Part shown: positions 19,734 to 26,338 of the stretch, piece by piece
How the letters are laid out: every line of letters begins with the position of its first letter
Numbering within the stretch: position 1 is the first letter of the stretch
Assembly: GCF_016907875.1 (NCBI RefSeq)
Contig: NZ_JAFBCU010000001.1
Span: 2,046,001 to 2,110,000 of the forward strand
Length of the DNA: 64,000 nt
Reading direction: 5' to 3'
Origin: Arthrobacter roseus
GTDB taxonomy: Bacteria > Actinomycetota > Actinomycetes > Actinomycetales > Micrococcaceae
Position numbers and translations under genes: made by a program
The notes under the pieces: generated by a model
What the model was told of the DNA's origin: nothing
Seen by the model: the letters and a program-made list of their open reading frames with translations, nothing else
Database searches by the model: none

Positions 19734-20276
19734 TCAGAAAGGCGCTTCGGCACCTACCAGCACCGGCTCCTTACCGGCGTCTGCCTCGCCACTGTCGGTC
19801 GGCGTGGCGTGCGTGCTGGTCAGTTCCCCGGTCATCGGATCGACGTCCTCCGGCAGGTCGTCGTCGCCGTTGTCAGAAACGTCCCGCGCGGCACGGGACT
19901 GATCTTCCTTGTCTGCCGTATGGCGCGTGAATCTGGCGGTACCCCAGGAAAGATCATGGCCCACCGACTCAGCATCGACGTCCACGCTCGTTCCTGACCG
20001 GCCGGAAGAGTCAGTCCACGGCCGTACCTTGAGCCGTCCTGTGACTACCACGCGGTCCCCTTTGTTCAGGCTGAACGCCGCATTGGCCGCAAGGTATCGG
20101 AACATCGAAACCGTATACCAGTTAGTCTGGCCATCCGACCAGGTTCCCTTATCGCGGTCGTAGCGGCGGTCCGTTGAACATAAACGGAAACTGGCGATCT
20201 GCAGGCCGGAGTTCTCGGCCATGTTCAGTCGTACATCCGTGGCCACAAGACCCCGGACGGTAATGGTGTCGCTCAT
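19734..20276 (-). CDS. ssb: Single-stranded DNA-binding protein
   Basis: OB-fold ssDNA-binding protein of 180 aa. The N-terminal 110 residues are the OB fold (VRGLVATDVRL, ASFRLCSTDRRY, NWYTVSMFRYLA, KGDRVVVTGRLKVRPW). The C-terminal tail is acidic (DDDLPEDVDP) but ends in AEAPF rather than the usual DDDIPF tip. This suggests the accessory SsbB-type paralogue rather than the replicative SSB. It is the last chromosomal gene before the tRNA-Arg insertion site. Confidence 0.9.
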   Translation of the reverse strand: MSDTITVRGLVATDVRLNMAENSGLQIASFRLCSTDRRYDRDKGTWSDGQTNWYTVSMFRYLAANAAFSLNKGDRVVVTGRLKVRPWTDSSGRSGTSVDVDAESVGHDLSWGTARFTRHTADKEDQSRAARDVSDNGDDDLPEDVDPMTGELTSTHATPTDSGEADAGKEPVLVGAEAPF

Positions 20277-20482
20277 GTCGTTCCTCCCATCAACGCCGGA
20301 CCTTCCGGCTCTTCCAGTGTTCTTGGGCCAGGGAGGTCACGGAAGGCAACAGTGCCATGTGTGGATAACGCCACTGCGATGAGTCATTGTGGAGGACTAG
20401 TGAAGCGGCTCTTGGTGCCGTTGGAAATTGCTAGACTAACTATCGGTCTGAACCGCAGAGCAGTTATTCTGCCTCATACCAT

Positions 20483-20525
20483 GCCTCGGTAGCTCAGCGG
20501 ATAGAGCAGGAGCCTTCTAATCTCT
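20483..20525 (+). repeat. Left attachment repeat: 5' half of tRNA-Arg(TCT)
   Basis: These 43 bp are identical to the first 43 nt of the complete tRNA-Arg at 28073. The left copy has the acceptor 5' strand, the D arm and the anticodon loop but then diverges at 20526, with no T arm, so it is a broken tRNA gene. It keeps the chromosomal upstream sequence and probably the native tRNA promoter. Confidence 0.93.
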
Positions 20526-20831
20526 GTAGGCGAGACGAGGCCAAGCACAGTGAACAGGCTAGTTCCCTTGCAAACAAAGGGAAGTAGGCCCAAGACACCA
20601 CAAGACTTGACTTTGTAACATTCCCGTGTATTCCCGTATTTACTCCCCCATTCTCAGAATGATGGACAGTAAATGGACAGTTCCAACGTTCCGTCCTTGT
20701 CCAAAGTCAGCGACTTGGACGGGCGCCGCAATGCTGCCCCGTGACGTGAGTGGTGGAGAAGCGCAGGGGCGACGCACGGCGGCGGTTGTCCGTTGAAGCC
20801 GTCAACCGACGTGCCGTGATTAGATGACTCC
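20526..20831. other. Left end of the element, non-coding, with hairpin and candidate arm sites
   Basis: No convincing gene lies in these 306 bp. An imperfect 13-14-bp hairpin (20558-20594, core TTCCCTT/AAGGGAA) sits about 30 bp inside the repeat. ATTCCCGT occurs twice near 20625-20640. Two copies of GGACAGT lie at 20664 and 20675. A short dyad around AGTC-AGCG-GACT lies at 20704-20716. The composition suits an integrase-binding end region. Confidence 0.6.
20664..20683. promoter_or_regulatory. Candidate left integrase arm-type sites
   Basis: Two direct copies of GGACAGT, 11 bp apart (GGACAGTAA at 20664-20672 and GGACAGTTC at 20675-20683). The same motif recurs in tandem, also 11 bp apart, inside the right end. 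One helical turn of spacing and symmetric placement fit arm-binding sites for the integrase N-terminal domain. Confidence 0.6.
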
Positions 20832-21386
20832 ATGAAAAGACTATGGGGAATACTTGCCGTTGGCGTTCTAGCTTTATCCGCGTGCAGTTCGACGGAGGCC
20901 GAACCGACAGAAAAGGTGCCAGCGGAAACAACGGAATCGACCAAGCCAGCCGCTGCTCTGGAATCAGCATGCACCGACGCATTAGGGGATTCGGAATCTG
21001 CTGACCTGCCAGGCGTCAGACTGTTGAGCGACGGCTCACTCATGTTTGTCACGTATATGTTGGACGGTGAGCTTCCCACTGCAGGCACGGTTCTCTACTC
21101 GGTCACCGCATCGAGCAAGGATGGCAACACTGCTTATCAGATGGGATCGAAGTTCCAAGACGGGCAAGAGGTTGCCAACTTCGTCTATGACATGGGCTCG
21201 GCAACTCAAAAGAACATCACCAACGGTGTGACGGCGGTTGATGGTGAGGTTGCCAGCCGTTATGCGTTGGGTGATCTTGAAGGATTGGGCGACGATTTTG
21301 AGTGGTCCGCGTCGGTCACCGTGGATGGAACAGACGTGGACCGTTGCCCTGACGGCGACGGAAAGACACAGTTTCCCAACAGTTAG
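20832..21386 (+). CDS. Putative lipoprotein carried by the element
   Basis: A 184-aa exported lipoprotein. The signal peptide (residues 2-17) ends with LSAC and Cys18 is the lipidated residue. A short Thr/Glu/Pro spacer precedes a soluble domain with two cysteines (about 47 and 174) that might form a disulfide. The strands MFVTYMLDG and VLYSVTASS suggest a beta-rich fold. I recognise no family. Lipoproteins on small temperate elements sometimes block superinfection, but that role is only a guess here. Confidence 0.75.
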   Translation: MKRLWGILAVGVLALSACSSTEAEPTEKVPAETTESTKPAAALESACTDALGDSESADLPGVRLLSDGSLMFVTYMLDGELPTAGTVLYSVTASSKDGNTAYQMGSKFQDGQEVANFVYDMGSATQKNITNGVTAVDGEVASRYALGDLEGLGDDFEWSASVTVDGTDVDRCPDGDGKTQFPNS

Positions 21387-21401
21387 GCGCTAATTACTGA
21401 C

Positions 21402-21428
21402 AGGGACCACACCGCGAGGTTTGGTCCT
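21402..21428. terminator. Convergent hairpin between lipoprotein and recombinase genes
   Basis: The arms AGGGACCACACC and GGTTTGGTCCT pair with one mismatch around a GCGA loop. They lie between two convergent genes 47 bp apart, so it could end both transcripts. Confidence 0.6.
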
Positions 21429-21433
21429 TCCTG

Positions 21434-22111
21434 TTAGGCGTCGCCGAGGTATTGACCTTTGGCGGTGGTCGATGCGAGGACGGCTTTGATGGTGGAGGCA
21501 TGCCACTTGGTGCCACCGCGTGCAGTTGTCACGCCCCCAGCCTCAAGGGTGGCACCGATCGTCCGCAGACTGGACCCGCTGGTCTGCATGTTGACGATCC
21601 GGTGGACCAGTTCGGCGGGTAGTTCCCGTCGCCGTCCGACGTGTACGCCTTCGGCTCTCCGTTGGGCCATTCCTTCTTTGGTGCGCATGCCGATTAGTTC
21701 GCGCTCATACTGTGCGGCTGAGGCGAGCACGTTTGAAGTGAACCGTCCGGCAGGGTCGGACGTGTCCACGTTCGGGGACAGCATGACCATGCCCCAACCT
21801 TTACGAGTCGCCCTGTCCATTAGCCCGGCAAAGTCGCTTACCGACCGGCTCACGCGGTCGATACGTGTGGACAGAAGAAACTGTGCATCCCCTTTGTCGA
21901 GTCGATCGAGTGCGGATTGCAGGCCGGGGCGTTTCATGTTTTTGGCGCTGAGTCCTTCGTCGGCGACAACCTCCACTGCCCATCCCCGGCGTTCCGCTTC
22001 ATCGGTGAGGGTGCGCCGTTGTGCTTCAAGGCTTGCCCCGCTGTCCGCTTGTTCAATGGTGCTGACGCGGACGTATGCCAGGGCGAGCGGCTTCGCTTTT
22101 GTGGTGGTCAT
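21434..22111 (-). CDS. Small serine recombinase (resolvase/invertase type)
   Basis: Site-specific serine recombinase of 225 aa. The catalytic N-terminal domain has YVRVS with the nucleophile Ser17. Other conserved positions are in LSTRIDRVSRS (about 80-90) and in AQYERELIGMRTKEGM. The C-terminal 60 residues (ELVHRIVNMQ, TIGATLEAGGV, WHASTIKAVL) form an HTH resembling the start of the recombinase DNA-binding domain. The ATG at 22111 has GGTAGGT upstream. A perfect 10-bp dyad sits just before it and may be its operator or crossover site. Its job is unclear, because a tyrosine integrase already serves the tRNA att site. Confidence 0.9.
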   Translation of the reverse strand: MTTTKAKPLALAYVRVSTIEQADSGASLEAQRRTLTDEAERRGWAVEVVADEGLSAKNMKRPGLQSALDRLDKGDAQFLLSTRIDRVSRSVSDFAGLMDRATRKGWGMVMLSPNVDTSDPAGRFTSNVLASAAQYERELIGMRTKEGMAQRRAEGVHVGRRRELPAELVHRIVNMQTSGSSLRTIGATLEAGGVTTARGGTKWHASTIKAVLASTTAKGQYLGDA

Positions 22112-22120
22112 GTACCTACC

Positions 22121-22146
22121 GTACACAAAGCGAGCCCTTTGTGTAC
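22121..22146. promoter_or_regulatory. Perfect 10-bp dyad upstream of the serine recombinase
   Basis: GTACACAAAG (22121-22130) and its exact complement (22137-22146) flank a CGAGCC spacer. The dyad begins 10 bp upstream of the recombinase ATG. Autoregulatory operator and recombinase crossover site are both possible. Confidence 0.65.
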
Positions 22147-22156
22147 AAGTTTAGAG

Positions 22157-22387
22157 TCAATCGTGTTGTCTGGTTCGGTGTTGCGGGTGTTGCTCTTGTT
22201 GCTCGGTCATACTGCGGAGCGCGTCAAGCGCTCCCGCAATGTAGGCGCGCTGTGCCGTAGTCGCTTCCAGCTGTCCGGCGTCGATTTGCTCGAGTACCCG
22301 CTCTAGCGCTTCTGCCGTGGTGGCGTTGGCACTCGTGACGACTGGGACCAGGATCGGCCCCTTTCGCTCGCTGTTAGCTCGTGTCAT
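22157..22387 (-). CDS. Small hypothetical protein upstream of the recombinase
   Basis: A 76-aa soluble protein with a predicted helical core (LERVLEQIDAG, AQRAYIAGALDALRSM) and a His/Gln-rich tail. The ATG at 22387 was chosen over the TTG two codons earlier. It stops 46 bp before the recombinase start, with the dyad in the gap, so the two may form an operon. No family recognised. Confidence 0.55.
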   Translation of the reverse strand: MTRANSERKGPILVPVVTSANATTAEALERVLEQIDAGQLEATTAQRAYIAGALDALRSMTEQQEQHPQHRTRQHD

Positions 22388-22432
22388 GGCCAAACATTAC
22401 CGCGAGCACTGCCCGCCTGATAAGTTCCAGCC

Positions 22433-22864
22433 ATGAGCAGGGAGAAAAAAGACACGGGTTTCGGCGAGGTGACATTCGAGGAAGTGCAGGCGTTCCGCAA
22501 CTCTTCCGAAGAGTCGCAGTTCCACTTACTGCGCGCGTGCCGCGCGCACCTCTCCCAACTGCAGGAGTTAGGCCAGTTTTGGAGGTCGTGCAGTGTTGTA
22601 GTCGCGGTTGTCATTGCCCTGGGTGCGATCACCGCAGCTATTGATCCGGGCACTGAATCCACGATTGGCTTGTGGGTCTTCGGTTTCGCAATGGCTTCGG
22701 CCATCGTCATAAGCGTTGCTTCCCTGTCGGATCACCTGACGCGGTCGCCGCTGATTACGGCGCTTCGCAGTCGCATAGCCGCATACGAGGACGTTCTACA
22801 TGCGCCAGCGATTCAACGGAAACCAACGGGCTGGCTGTCGAGACTGTCCGCTCGGCTGCGTTGA
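22433..22864 (+). CDS. Two-transmembrane-segment protein
   Basis: A 143-aa protein with a charged cytoplasmic N-terminus (about 50 residues) and two hydrophobic helices at roughly 53-72 and 78-98 joined by a short loop. An amphipathic basic C-terminal helix ends in SRLSARLR. The layout (soluble region, TM hairpin, C-terminal helix) recalls SLATT-type 2TM effectors, but no motif proves it. It is divergent from the small gene at 22387 with only 45 bp between starts, so they share a promoter region. Confidence 0.65.
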   Translation: MSREKKDTGFGEVTFEEVQAFRNSSEESQFHLLRACRAHLSQLQELGQFWRSCSVVVAVVIALGAITAAIDPGTESTIGLWVFGFAMASAIVISVASLSDHLTRSPLITALRSRIAAYEDVLHAPAIQRKPTGWLSRLSARLR

Positions 22865-22927
22865 CCGAGGGGGAAGGGGCCTCCCCGCGTGCGCGTGGCC
22901 GCCCCGCTAGTCCTTAGCCTTTTCTTG

Positions 22928-22942
22928 TTTGAACGGTTCAAA
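22928..22942. promoter_or_regulatory. 15-bp palindrome, possible operator or terminator stem
   Basis: TTTGAAC-G-GTTCAAA is a perfect odd palindrome followed by CCTTTTTT. It lies 63 bp after the 2TM gene stop. It could be a weak terminator or a repressor site. Confidence 0.4.
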
Positions 22943-23039
22943 CCTTTTTTCTGATCAGCCTGCTTACTGTTTCACCTTGTCTGGCCTGATAGTCGGTTCA
23001 CATCGGGTGGAACATTCTATGTTGCGTTACTGCGGGGCA

Positions 23040-23061
23040 GGGCCAGCCCGAAAGCTGGCCC
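23040..23061. terminator. Hairpin downstream of the coiled-coil gene
   Basis: GGGCCAGC/GCTGGCCC form a perfect 8-bp stem with a CCGAAA loop, 18 bp beyond the stop codon of the minus-strand coiled-coil gene. Confidence 0.6.
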
Positions 23062-23079
23062 CACACCACGGATCGCCGT

Positions 23080-23763
23080 CTAGTGGCGGTGCAGGTCGTC
23101 CGGTATCGCTTGCAGCTCGGCCGGTTCGCTGTAGTACGCCGGGGCCGGTACGGCCCTTGCGTCGCGGTCCAGGGCTGCAGCCATGTCAAGACGGTTCAGC
23201 ACGTCAGACTCCCAGCCTTCCGGGTCGAGTCGGTGGACGCGCCGACCGTCAAAGTCCAGGTAGGTGCCGTACGCGGCGTCACGGTCCGCCCACACTTCAC
23301 CTATACCGTCCGGGATGGAGGTATGCGGTAGCGCCGTCAGCAGGAGATCGAACTCAGTGTTGGACGCCTCCACTGTTTCGGCCAGCTTCACCAGCTCGGC
23401 GCGTGTGGCATCCGCTATCCGGTCAAGGATCACCTGAATGTCGGACGCCTCCATGAGCGGGGACCGCTTGTCACGGAGCCGCAACTCAAAGTCGCCGGTT
23501 CGAGCTTCTTTCAGTTCGCCACGAGCGGTGTCTAGCTGTCGTTGGACGGCTGTTGTGATGGCGGCGGCCGCGTCAGCTGCAGGGCTGGCCGCTGCGATCT
23601 GTTCGACGGTAACCGACGTGTCACCTTCCGCGAGTCGGTCCGGTAGGCTGTCGGCGAAATGTCGGGCCTCGACTGCGGCAGCGCTCGCCTCAGCGAGCCG
23701 GGCCTGTAGGTCGCTGATCTTCTGTTCGATTGCCTCAGCGGCGGTAACAGTTTTCTTGGTCAT
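23080..23763 (-). CDS. Coiled-coil protein of unknown function
   Basis: A 227-aa protein from the ATG at 23763, which has GGAAGG 9 nt upstream. Residues 5-110 are rich in Ala, Glu, Gln and Leu with heptad character (EAIEQKISDLQARLAEASAA) and probably form a coiled coil. The C-terminal half (residues 125-227) has a mixed fold with WADRDAAYGTYLDFDGRRVHRL. There is no TM segment or signal. It lies downstream of the HNH gene on the same strand, separated by a 161-bp gap with a palindrome. No family recognised. Confidence 0.7.
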   Translation of the reverse strand: MTKKTVTAAEAIEQKISDLQARLAEASAAAVEARHFADSLPDRLAEGDTSVTVEQIAAASPAADAAAAITTAVQRQLDTARGELKEARTGDFELRLRDKRSPLMEASDIQVILDRIADATRAELVKLAETVEASNTEFDLLLTALPHTSIPDGIGEVWADRDAAYGTYLDFDGRRVHRLDPEGWESDVLNRLDMAAALDRDARAVPAPAYYSEPAELQAIPDDLHRH

Positions 23764-23850
23764 GATGATGAACCTTCCGATTGTGTTTTGGTGGACGGGG
23801 TCGCGTCCCCCGGTGGTGCTGTTTTCTAATGCGAACCGTTGGCCCGCTGT

Positions 23851-23868
23851 GTGCCGTTCTAACGGCAC
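23851..23868. promoter_or_regulatory. 18-bp palindrome between HNH and coiled-coil genes
   Basis: GTGCCGTT-CT-AACGGCAC is a perfect 8-bp dyad. It lies 88 bp upstream of the coiled-coil start and 56 bp after the HNH stop. It could be an operator or a terminator stem. Confidence 0.5.
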
Positions 23869-23924
23869 GAGAGATAGATGGATAGACATGCACTCATGTT
23901 TGTGGTAAGGAGTAGCCCTGACCC

Positions 23925-24515
23925 CTATAGCGAGGCTGTGAGGATACGTGCCGGTTTGCTGGCCATATCAGCTTGGATCGTGGGCGCTGTTCGCAGTGCC
24001 TCCGGCGCCTGCCAAACCGTCGGCAACCCGTACTGCATCCCATAGACACTCTCGAACAGGGAGCGGTGCTTTACCGGCCCCCGCATGACCGTCCCCGCTG
24101 GCGGCTCATAGGCCGCCCGCATGTAACGTAAACGCAGGTTCGTTGACCTGCTGGCCGGCTGCATATGGCCGGGGCGAACACATGACGGGTTCTCACAAAT
24201 ATGGTCCAGGTCAGCATCCGGCAGCGGCAGCCCTGCGACGTTCGCCCACGCCCAACGGTGCGCCCTATACGTTGCGCCCCGATTGCCCCATGATCCATAA
24301 CCGCGCACCTTCGAGCCCGTCCACTCCCAACAACCCGTTTCCCCATTGCCACGAACATATGAGAAAAACAAGTCCATCGGGTTCTTGTGCGTTGGCGGCG
24401 TGGCCGTGGAGCCGTGGTCACGCAAACGCCTCCAATGCAACCGACACAGGTCTAAAGCGTGGTGTTTGCGTTCGCAATCTTCCAGACTGCAACGGCGATC
24501 TAATGGTGCGGACAT
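23925..24515 (-). CDS. HNH endonuclease-like protein
   Basis: A 196-aa protein with two recognisable parts. Residues 8-35 form a cysteine/histidine cluster (RCSLEDC, LCRLHWRRLRDHG), typical of a small zinc finger found in phage HNH proteins. Residues 80-130 hold the HNH motif: HRWAWAN, then DLDHICENPSCVRPGHMQ with the central His. The C-terminal 60 residues are not recognisable. The ATG has AAAGGA 7 nt upstream. Homing, packaging and defence roles are all known for such nucleases. Nothing here decides between them. Confidence 0.85.
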   Translation of the reverse strand: MSAPLDRRCSLEDCERKHHALDLCRLHWRRLRDHGSTATPPTHKNPMDLFFSYVRGNGETGCWEWTGSKVRGYGSWGNRGATYRAHRWAWANVAGLPLPDADLDHICENPSCVRPGHMQPASRSTNLRLRYMRAAYEPPAGTVMRGPVKHRSLFESVYGMQYGLPTVWQAPEALRTAPTIQADMASKPARILTASL

Positions 24516-24535
24516 GGTTGATTCCTTTGGTATGA

Positions 24536-24591
24536 GCCAACGCGCCAGCGTTGGCCTTCAGTGTTTGCTGTGGCAGGGCTGACGCCCTGCC
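24536..24591 (-). promoter_or_regulatory. Two consecutive hairpins in the HNH 5' leader
   Basis: GCCAACGC-GCCA-GCGTTGGC (24536-24555) and GGCAGGGC-TGAC-GCCCTGCC (24572-24591) are two perfect 8-bp, 4-nt-loop hairpins just upstream of the HNH Shine-Dalgarno on the minus strand. They could attenuate HNH expression or protect the mRNA end. Confidence 0.5.
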
Positions 24592-24677
24592 AGCCAAGAC
24601 CAGAAAATGGGTTCAGACGTAGCAACTGGGTTGACTAGTTGACATGTCAGTACGTCGTGGCCGTGACGGGATGACAT

Positions 24678-24741
24678 TGCCTTGACCAGAACAGAACCGG
24701 GACAGGAAGCGAGGCGGAGCCTCGCACTGCCTTGACCAGAA
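24678..24741 (+). repeat. Direct repeats TGCCTTGACCAGAA
   Basis: Two exact 14-bp copies at 24678-24691 and 24728-24741, with a related GACCAGAA at 24598-24605. A perfect 7-bp hairpin (GCGAGGC/GCCTCGC) lies between the two copies. Confidence 0.7.
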
Positions 24742-24842
24742 ATTCGGGCGTCGGGCGCCAGCCCGTAAGGCCGGTTCTTGCCTTTTGATTGGTGGCGGCA
24801 TCGACTTATTAACATTGCTGCCATGGCTCAGGGGTGGAATGG

Positions 24843-24880
24843 GACCCCGGGCACTCTCGCTGACGCTTCGTGCCCGGTCC
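24843..24880 (-). terminator. Hairpin after the HTH operon
   Basis: CGGGCAC (24848-24854) pairs with GTGCCCG (24870-24876), extended by flanking GGACC/GGTCC. It lies 64 bp beyond the stop codon of the last HTH gene on the minus strand. There is no U-tract, so termination is uncertain. Confidence 0.45.
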
Positions 24881-24943
24881 TTTGCCACCATGGAGCAGGG
24901 GCAGTAGTAGTTACTTATATAGGGAGAAAAAACTGTTTGGTGT

Positions 24944-25363
24944 TCACCATGGCGGCGACCCTCCGCTGTCGATTGGAGGGTTGGGGGGCCACGGTGTGTC
25001 AGCTGGGTAAAGTTTGGCCCAGCCGACGAATTCGGCGGGATTGTCAGGCGCCTGTCGTCGCGGCCAAGTCAGCCAGTGATCTGACGTTCTGCGGGCGCTC
25101 ATTGGGTAGTCGTAGCTGGTCAGGTAGCCCGCCTTTCGGGCTGACTTCCAGTGGGCCTGAACGGTCCTTGTGGTGGTTCCCGTTTCGGATGCGATTCTTG
25201 CCCGACTGATGCACGTCCATCCGGTCGTGTCGGCGTGGTCGATCATCACGGACAGAGTTCTGACGCCCTTCTTGAGTTCGGATTTGTTCAATTCCCGGCG
25301 CATGGTTTCCGCGTCGAAGTGGTGCGGCGCCTGTAGTCTGGCGGCGCGGGTTGCCGTTGTCAA
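24944..25363 (-). CDS. Small winged-HTH-like protein (last of four overlapping HTH genes)
   Basis: A protein of about 139 aa. Its middle region reads ISRARIASETGTTTRTVQAHW followed by KSARKAGYL, a helix-turn-helix plus wing pattern as in replication or regulatory proteins that act on DNA. An ATG at 25411 would overlap the upstream gene by 52 bp. A TTG at 25363 overlaps the upstream stop as TTGA, matching the ATGA overlaps of the other genes in the run, so I prefer it. The tail is Pro-rich. No family assigned. Confidence 0.65.
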   Translation of the reverse strand: MTTATRAARLQAPHHFDAETMRRELNKSELKKGVRTLSVMIDHADTTGWTCISRARIASETGTTTRTVQAHWKSARKAGYLTSYDYPMSARRTSDHWLTWPRRQAPDNPAEFVGWAKLYPADTPWPPNPPIDSGGSPPW

Positions 25364-25680
25364 GCTGCCTGCCAGAGCACGGTTAGTGGGTCTAGTTCGG
25401 GTAGCGTGCATGCGATCCCGGCAGGGTGTTTGTCGGCGCTCACGTAACCTTTACTGCGGAGTTCACCCAAGGCCCTGCCGATTTCGGCGGGGTCGGTGTC
25501 GAACCTGCGTGCCATTTGGCTGATAGTGGTTTGAGAAACTGCGTCGCGGCGAAGTTCCCTCGCCAGTTCGATGCCGACGGATCGGGCCTTGTCGCTCAGG
25601 TTGCGGCTCGCTTGCACAGCGGTTTTGTACTGTTGGCGGGAGACGATCCCGGTGGGGTTCTCCCAGATTACTTTCGTCAT
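25360..25680 (-). CDS. Small HTH protein (third of four)
   Basis: A 106-aa basic protein. Residues 60-95 contain TTISQMARRFDTDPAEIGRALGELRSKGYV, a winged-HTH pattern in which the last helix would read DNA (shown here only by its key residues T, R, E, R, G). The ATG at 25680 overlaps the TGA of the preceding gene as ATGA. No family assigned. Confidence 0.65.
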   Translation of the reverse strand: MTKVIWENPTGIVSRQQYKTAVQASRNLSDKARSVGIELARELRRDAVSQTTISQMARRFDTDPAEIGRALGELRSKGYVSADKHPAGIACTLPELDPLTVLWQAA

Positions 25681-25982
25681 GCTGCGGTGTCCTCTTGCTG
25701 CTCGGCGGGGTGTGTGAGGGCGTGGCTTCCACCACTGCCCGTTGCGTAAATGGTTGCCGGGTGTTCGGCGAGCCAACCGGTTTCTTTGAGGTCTTCCACT
25801 GCGTCCAGGATGGTCTGCCTGTTGTATCCGGTGGTTTTGTTCAGGTGCCGGGTGTTGGCGTAGGAGACGGGCGACAGTCCGGTGACTTTGTGGGCGATGG
25901 TATGGGCGACCGTGTGGGCGTACACGTCAAGTTGGGTGTCTGCGGTGACGCCTGTTAGCCAGTTGTCGCGGTAGCGGTTCAT
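25677..25982 (-). CDS. Small HTH protein (second of four)
   Basis: A 101-aa protein whose centre (KTTGYNRQTILDAVEDLKET, then GWLAEHP) fits a winged HTH of the kind that reads half-sites. The N-terminus has a His-rich stretch (AHTVAHTIAHK). Its start overlaps the previous stop as ATGA (25979-25982) and its stop overlaps the next start in the same way, so translation of the run is probably coupled. Confidence 0.65.
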   Translation of the reverse strand: MNRYRDNWLTGVTADTQLDVYAHTVAHTIAHKVTGLSPVSYANTRHLNKTTGYNRQTILDAVEDLKETGWLAEHPATIYATGSGGSHALTHPAEQQEDTAA

Positions 25983-26179
25983 CGTGTCACCGCCACGGTT
26001 TCGGCGGTTTTGCGTGTGCGCCGTTTCAGGATGCTGGACACGTTTTGTGGTGTTGTGTCGAATCGTTCGGCTAGTGCTGACATGGTGACGGTGCCGGGTT
26101 TGTAGGTTGCGCGGATGGTTAGGACTGCGTGGTCGGTGATGGTGGATTGTGGGTGGTGTTCGCCGTTGAGTGCTGGCAT
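25979..26179 (-). CDS. Small HTH protein (first of four)
   Basis: A 66-aa protein with one recognisable unit: MSALAERFDTTPQNVSSILK, a classic helix-turn-helix preceded by IRATYKPG. The pattern is common in small actinophage HTH proteins. The ATG at 26179 has AAAGG 7 nt upstream, the best ribosome-binding site of the run, and it leads the operon. Confidence 0.7.
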   Translation of the reverse strand: MPALNGEHHPQSTITDHAVLTIRATYKPGTVTMSALAERFDTTPQNVSSILKRRTRKTAETVAVTR

Positions 26180-26293
26180 GGGCGCGCCTTTCTGTTGGTG
26201 TTTGTTGCAGTGAAGGTCAAAAAGATGGAGCAGTGAGGCAACCCAGCTCCACACTGGGTGGCACTTCGCTACTCGTTTCCTGTCTTGACTTAT

Positions 26294-26311
26294 GGGAGCC
26301 GTCAGGCTCCC
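26294..26311 (-). terminator. Hairpin after the excisionase-like gene
   Basis: GGGAGCC-GTCA-GGCTCCC, a perfect 7-bp stem, lies 28 bp beyond the stop of the minus-strand excisionase-like gene. Confidence 0.5.
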
Positions 26312-26338
26312 CCGTGGTTTAACATGTTGGTTTGGCAG

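Larger units (their letters stand above)
24516..24943. other. Repeat- and hairpin-rich intergenic region (candidate origin or control region)
   Basis: These 428 bp contain no convincing gene. They hold perfect hairpins at 24536-24555, 24572-24591 and 24709-24725 and a larger one at 24843-24880. A 14-bp direct repeat TGCCTTGACCAGAA occurs at 24678-24691 and 24728-24741 (50 bp apart), with a third partial GACCAGAA at 24598. An AT-rich patch (TTACTTATATAGG) lies near 24911. The mix of iteron-like repeats, dyads and AT-rich DNA resembles a plasmid origin, but no initiator is recognised. Confidence 0.55.

Noticed and set aside
20654-21088. A 144-aa minus-strand frame at the left end of the element
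   Set aside because: It is antisense to the lipoprotein gene, whose signal peptide and lipobox are convincing, and it has no start signal.
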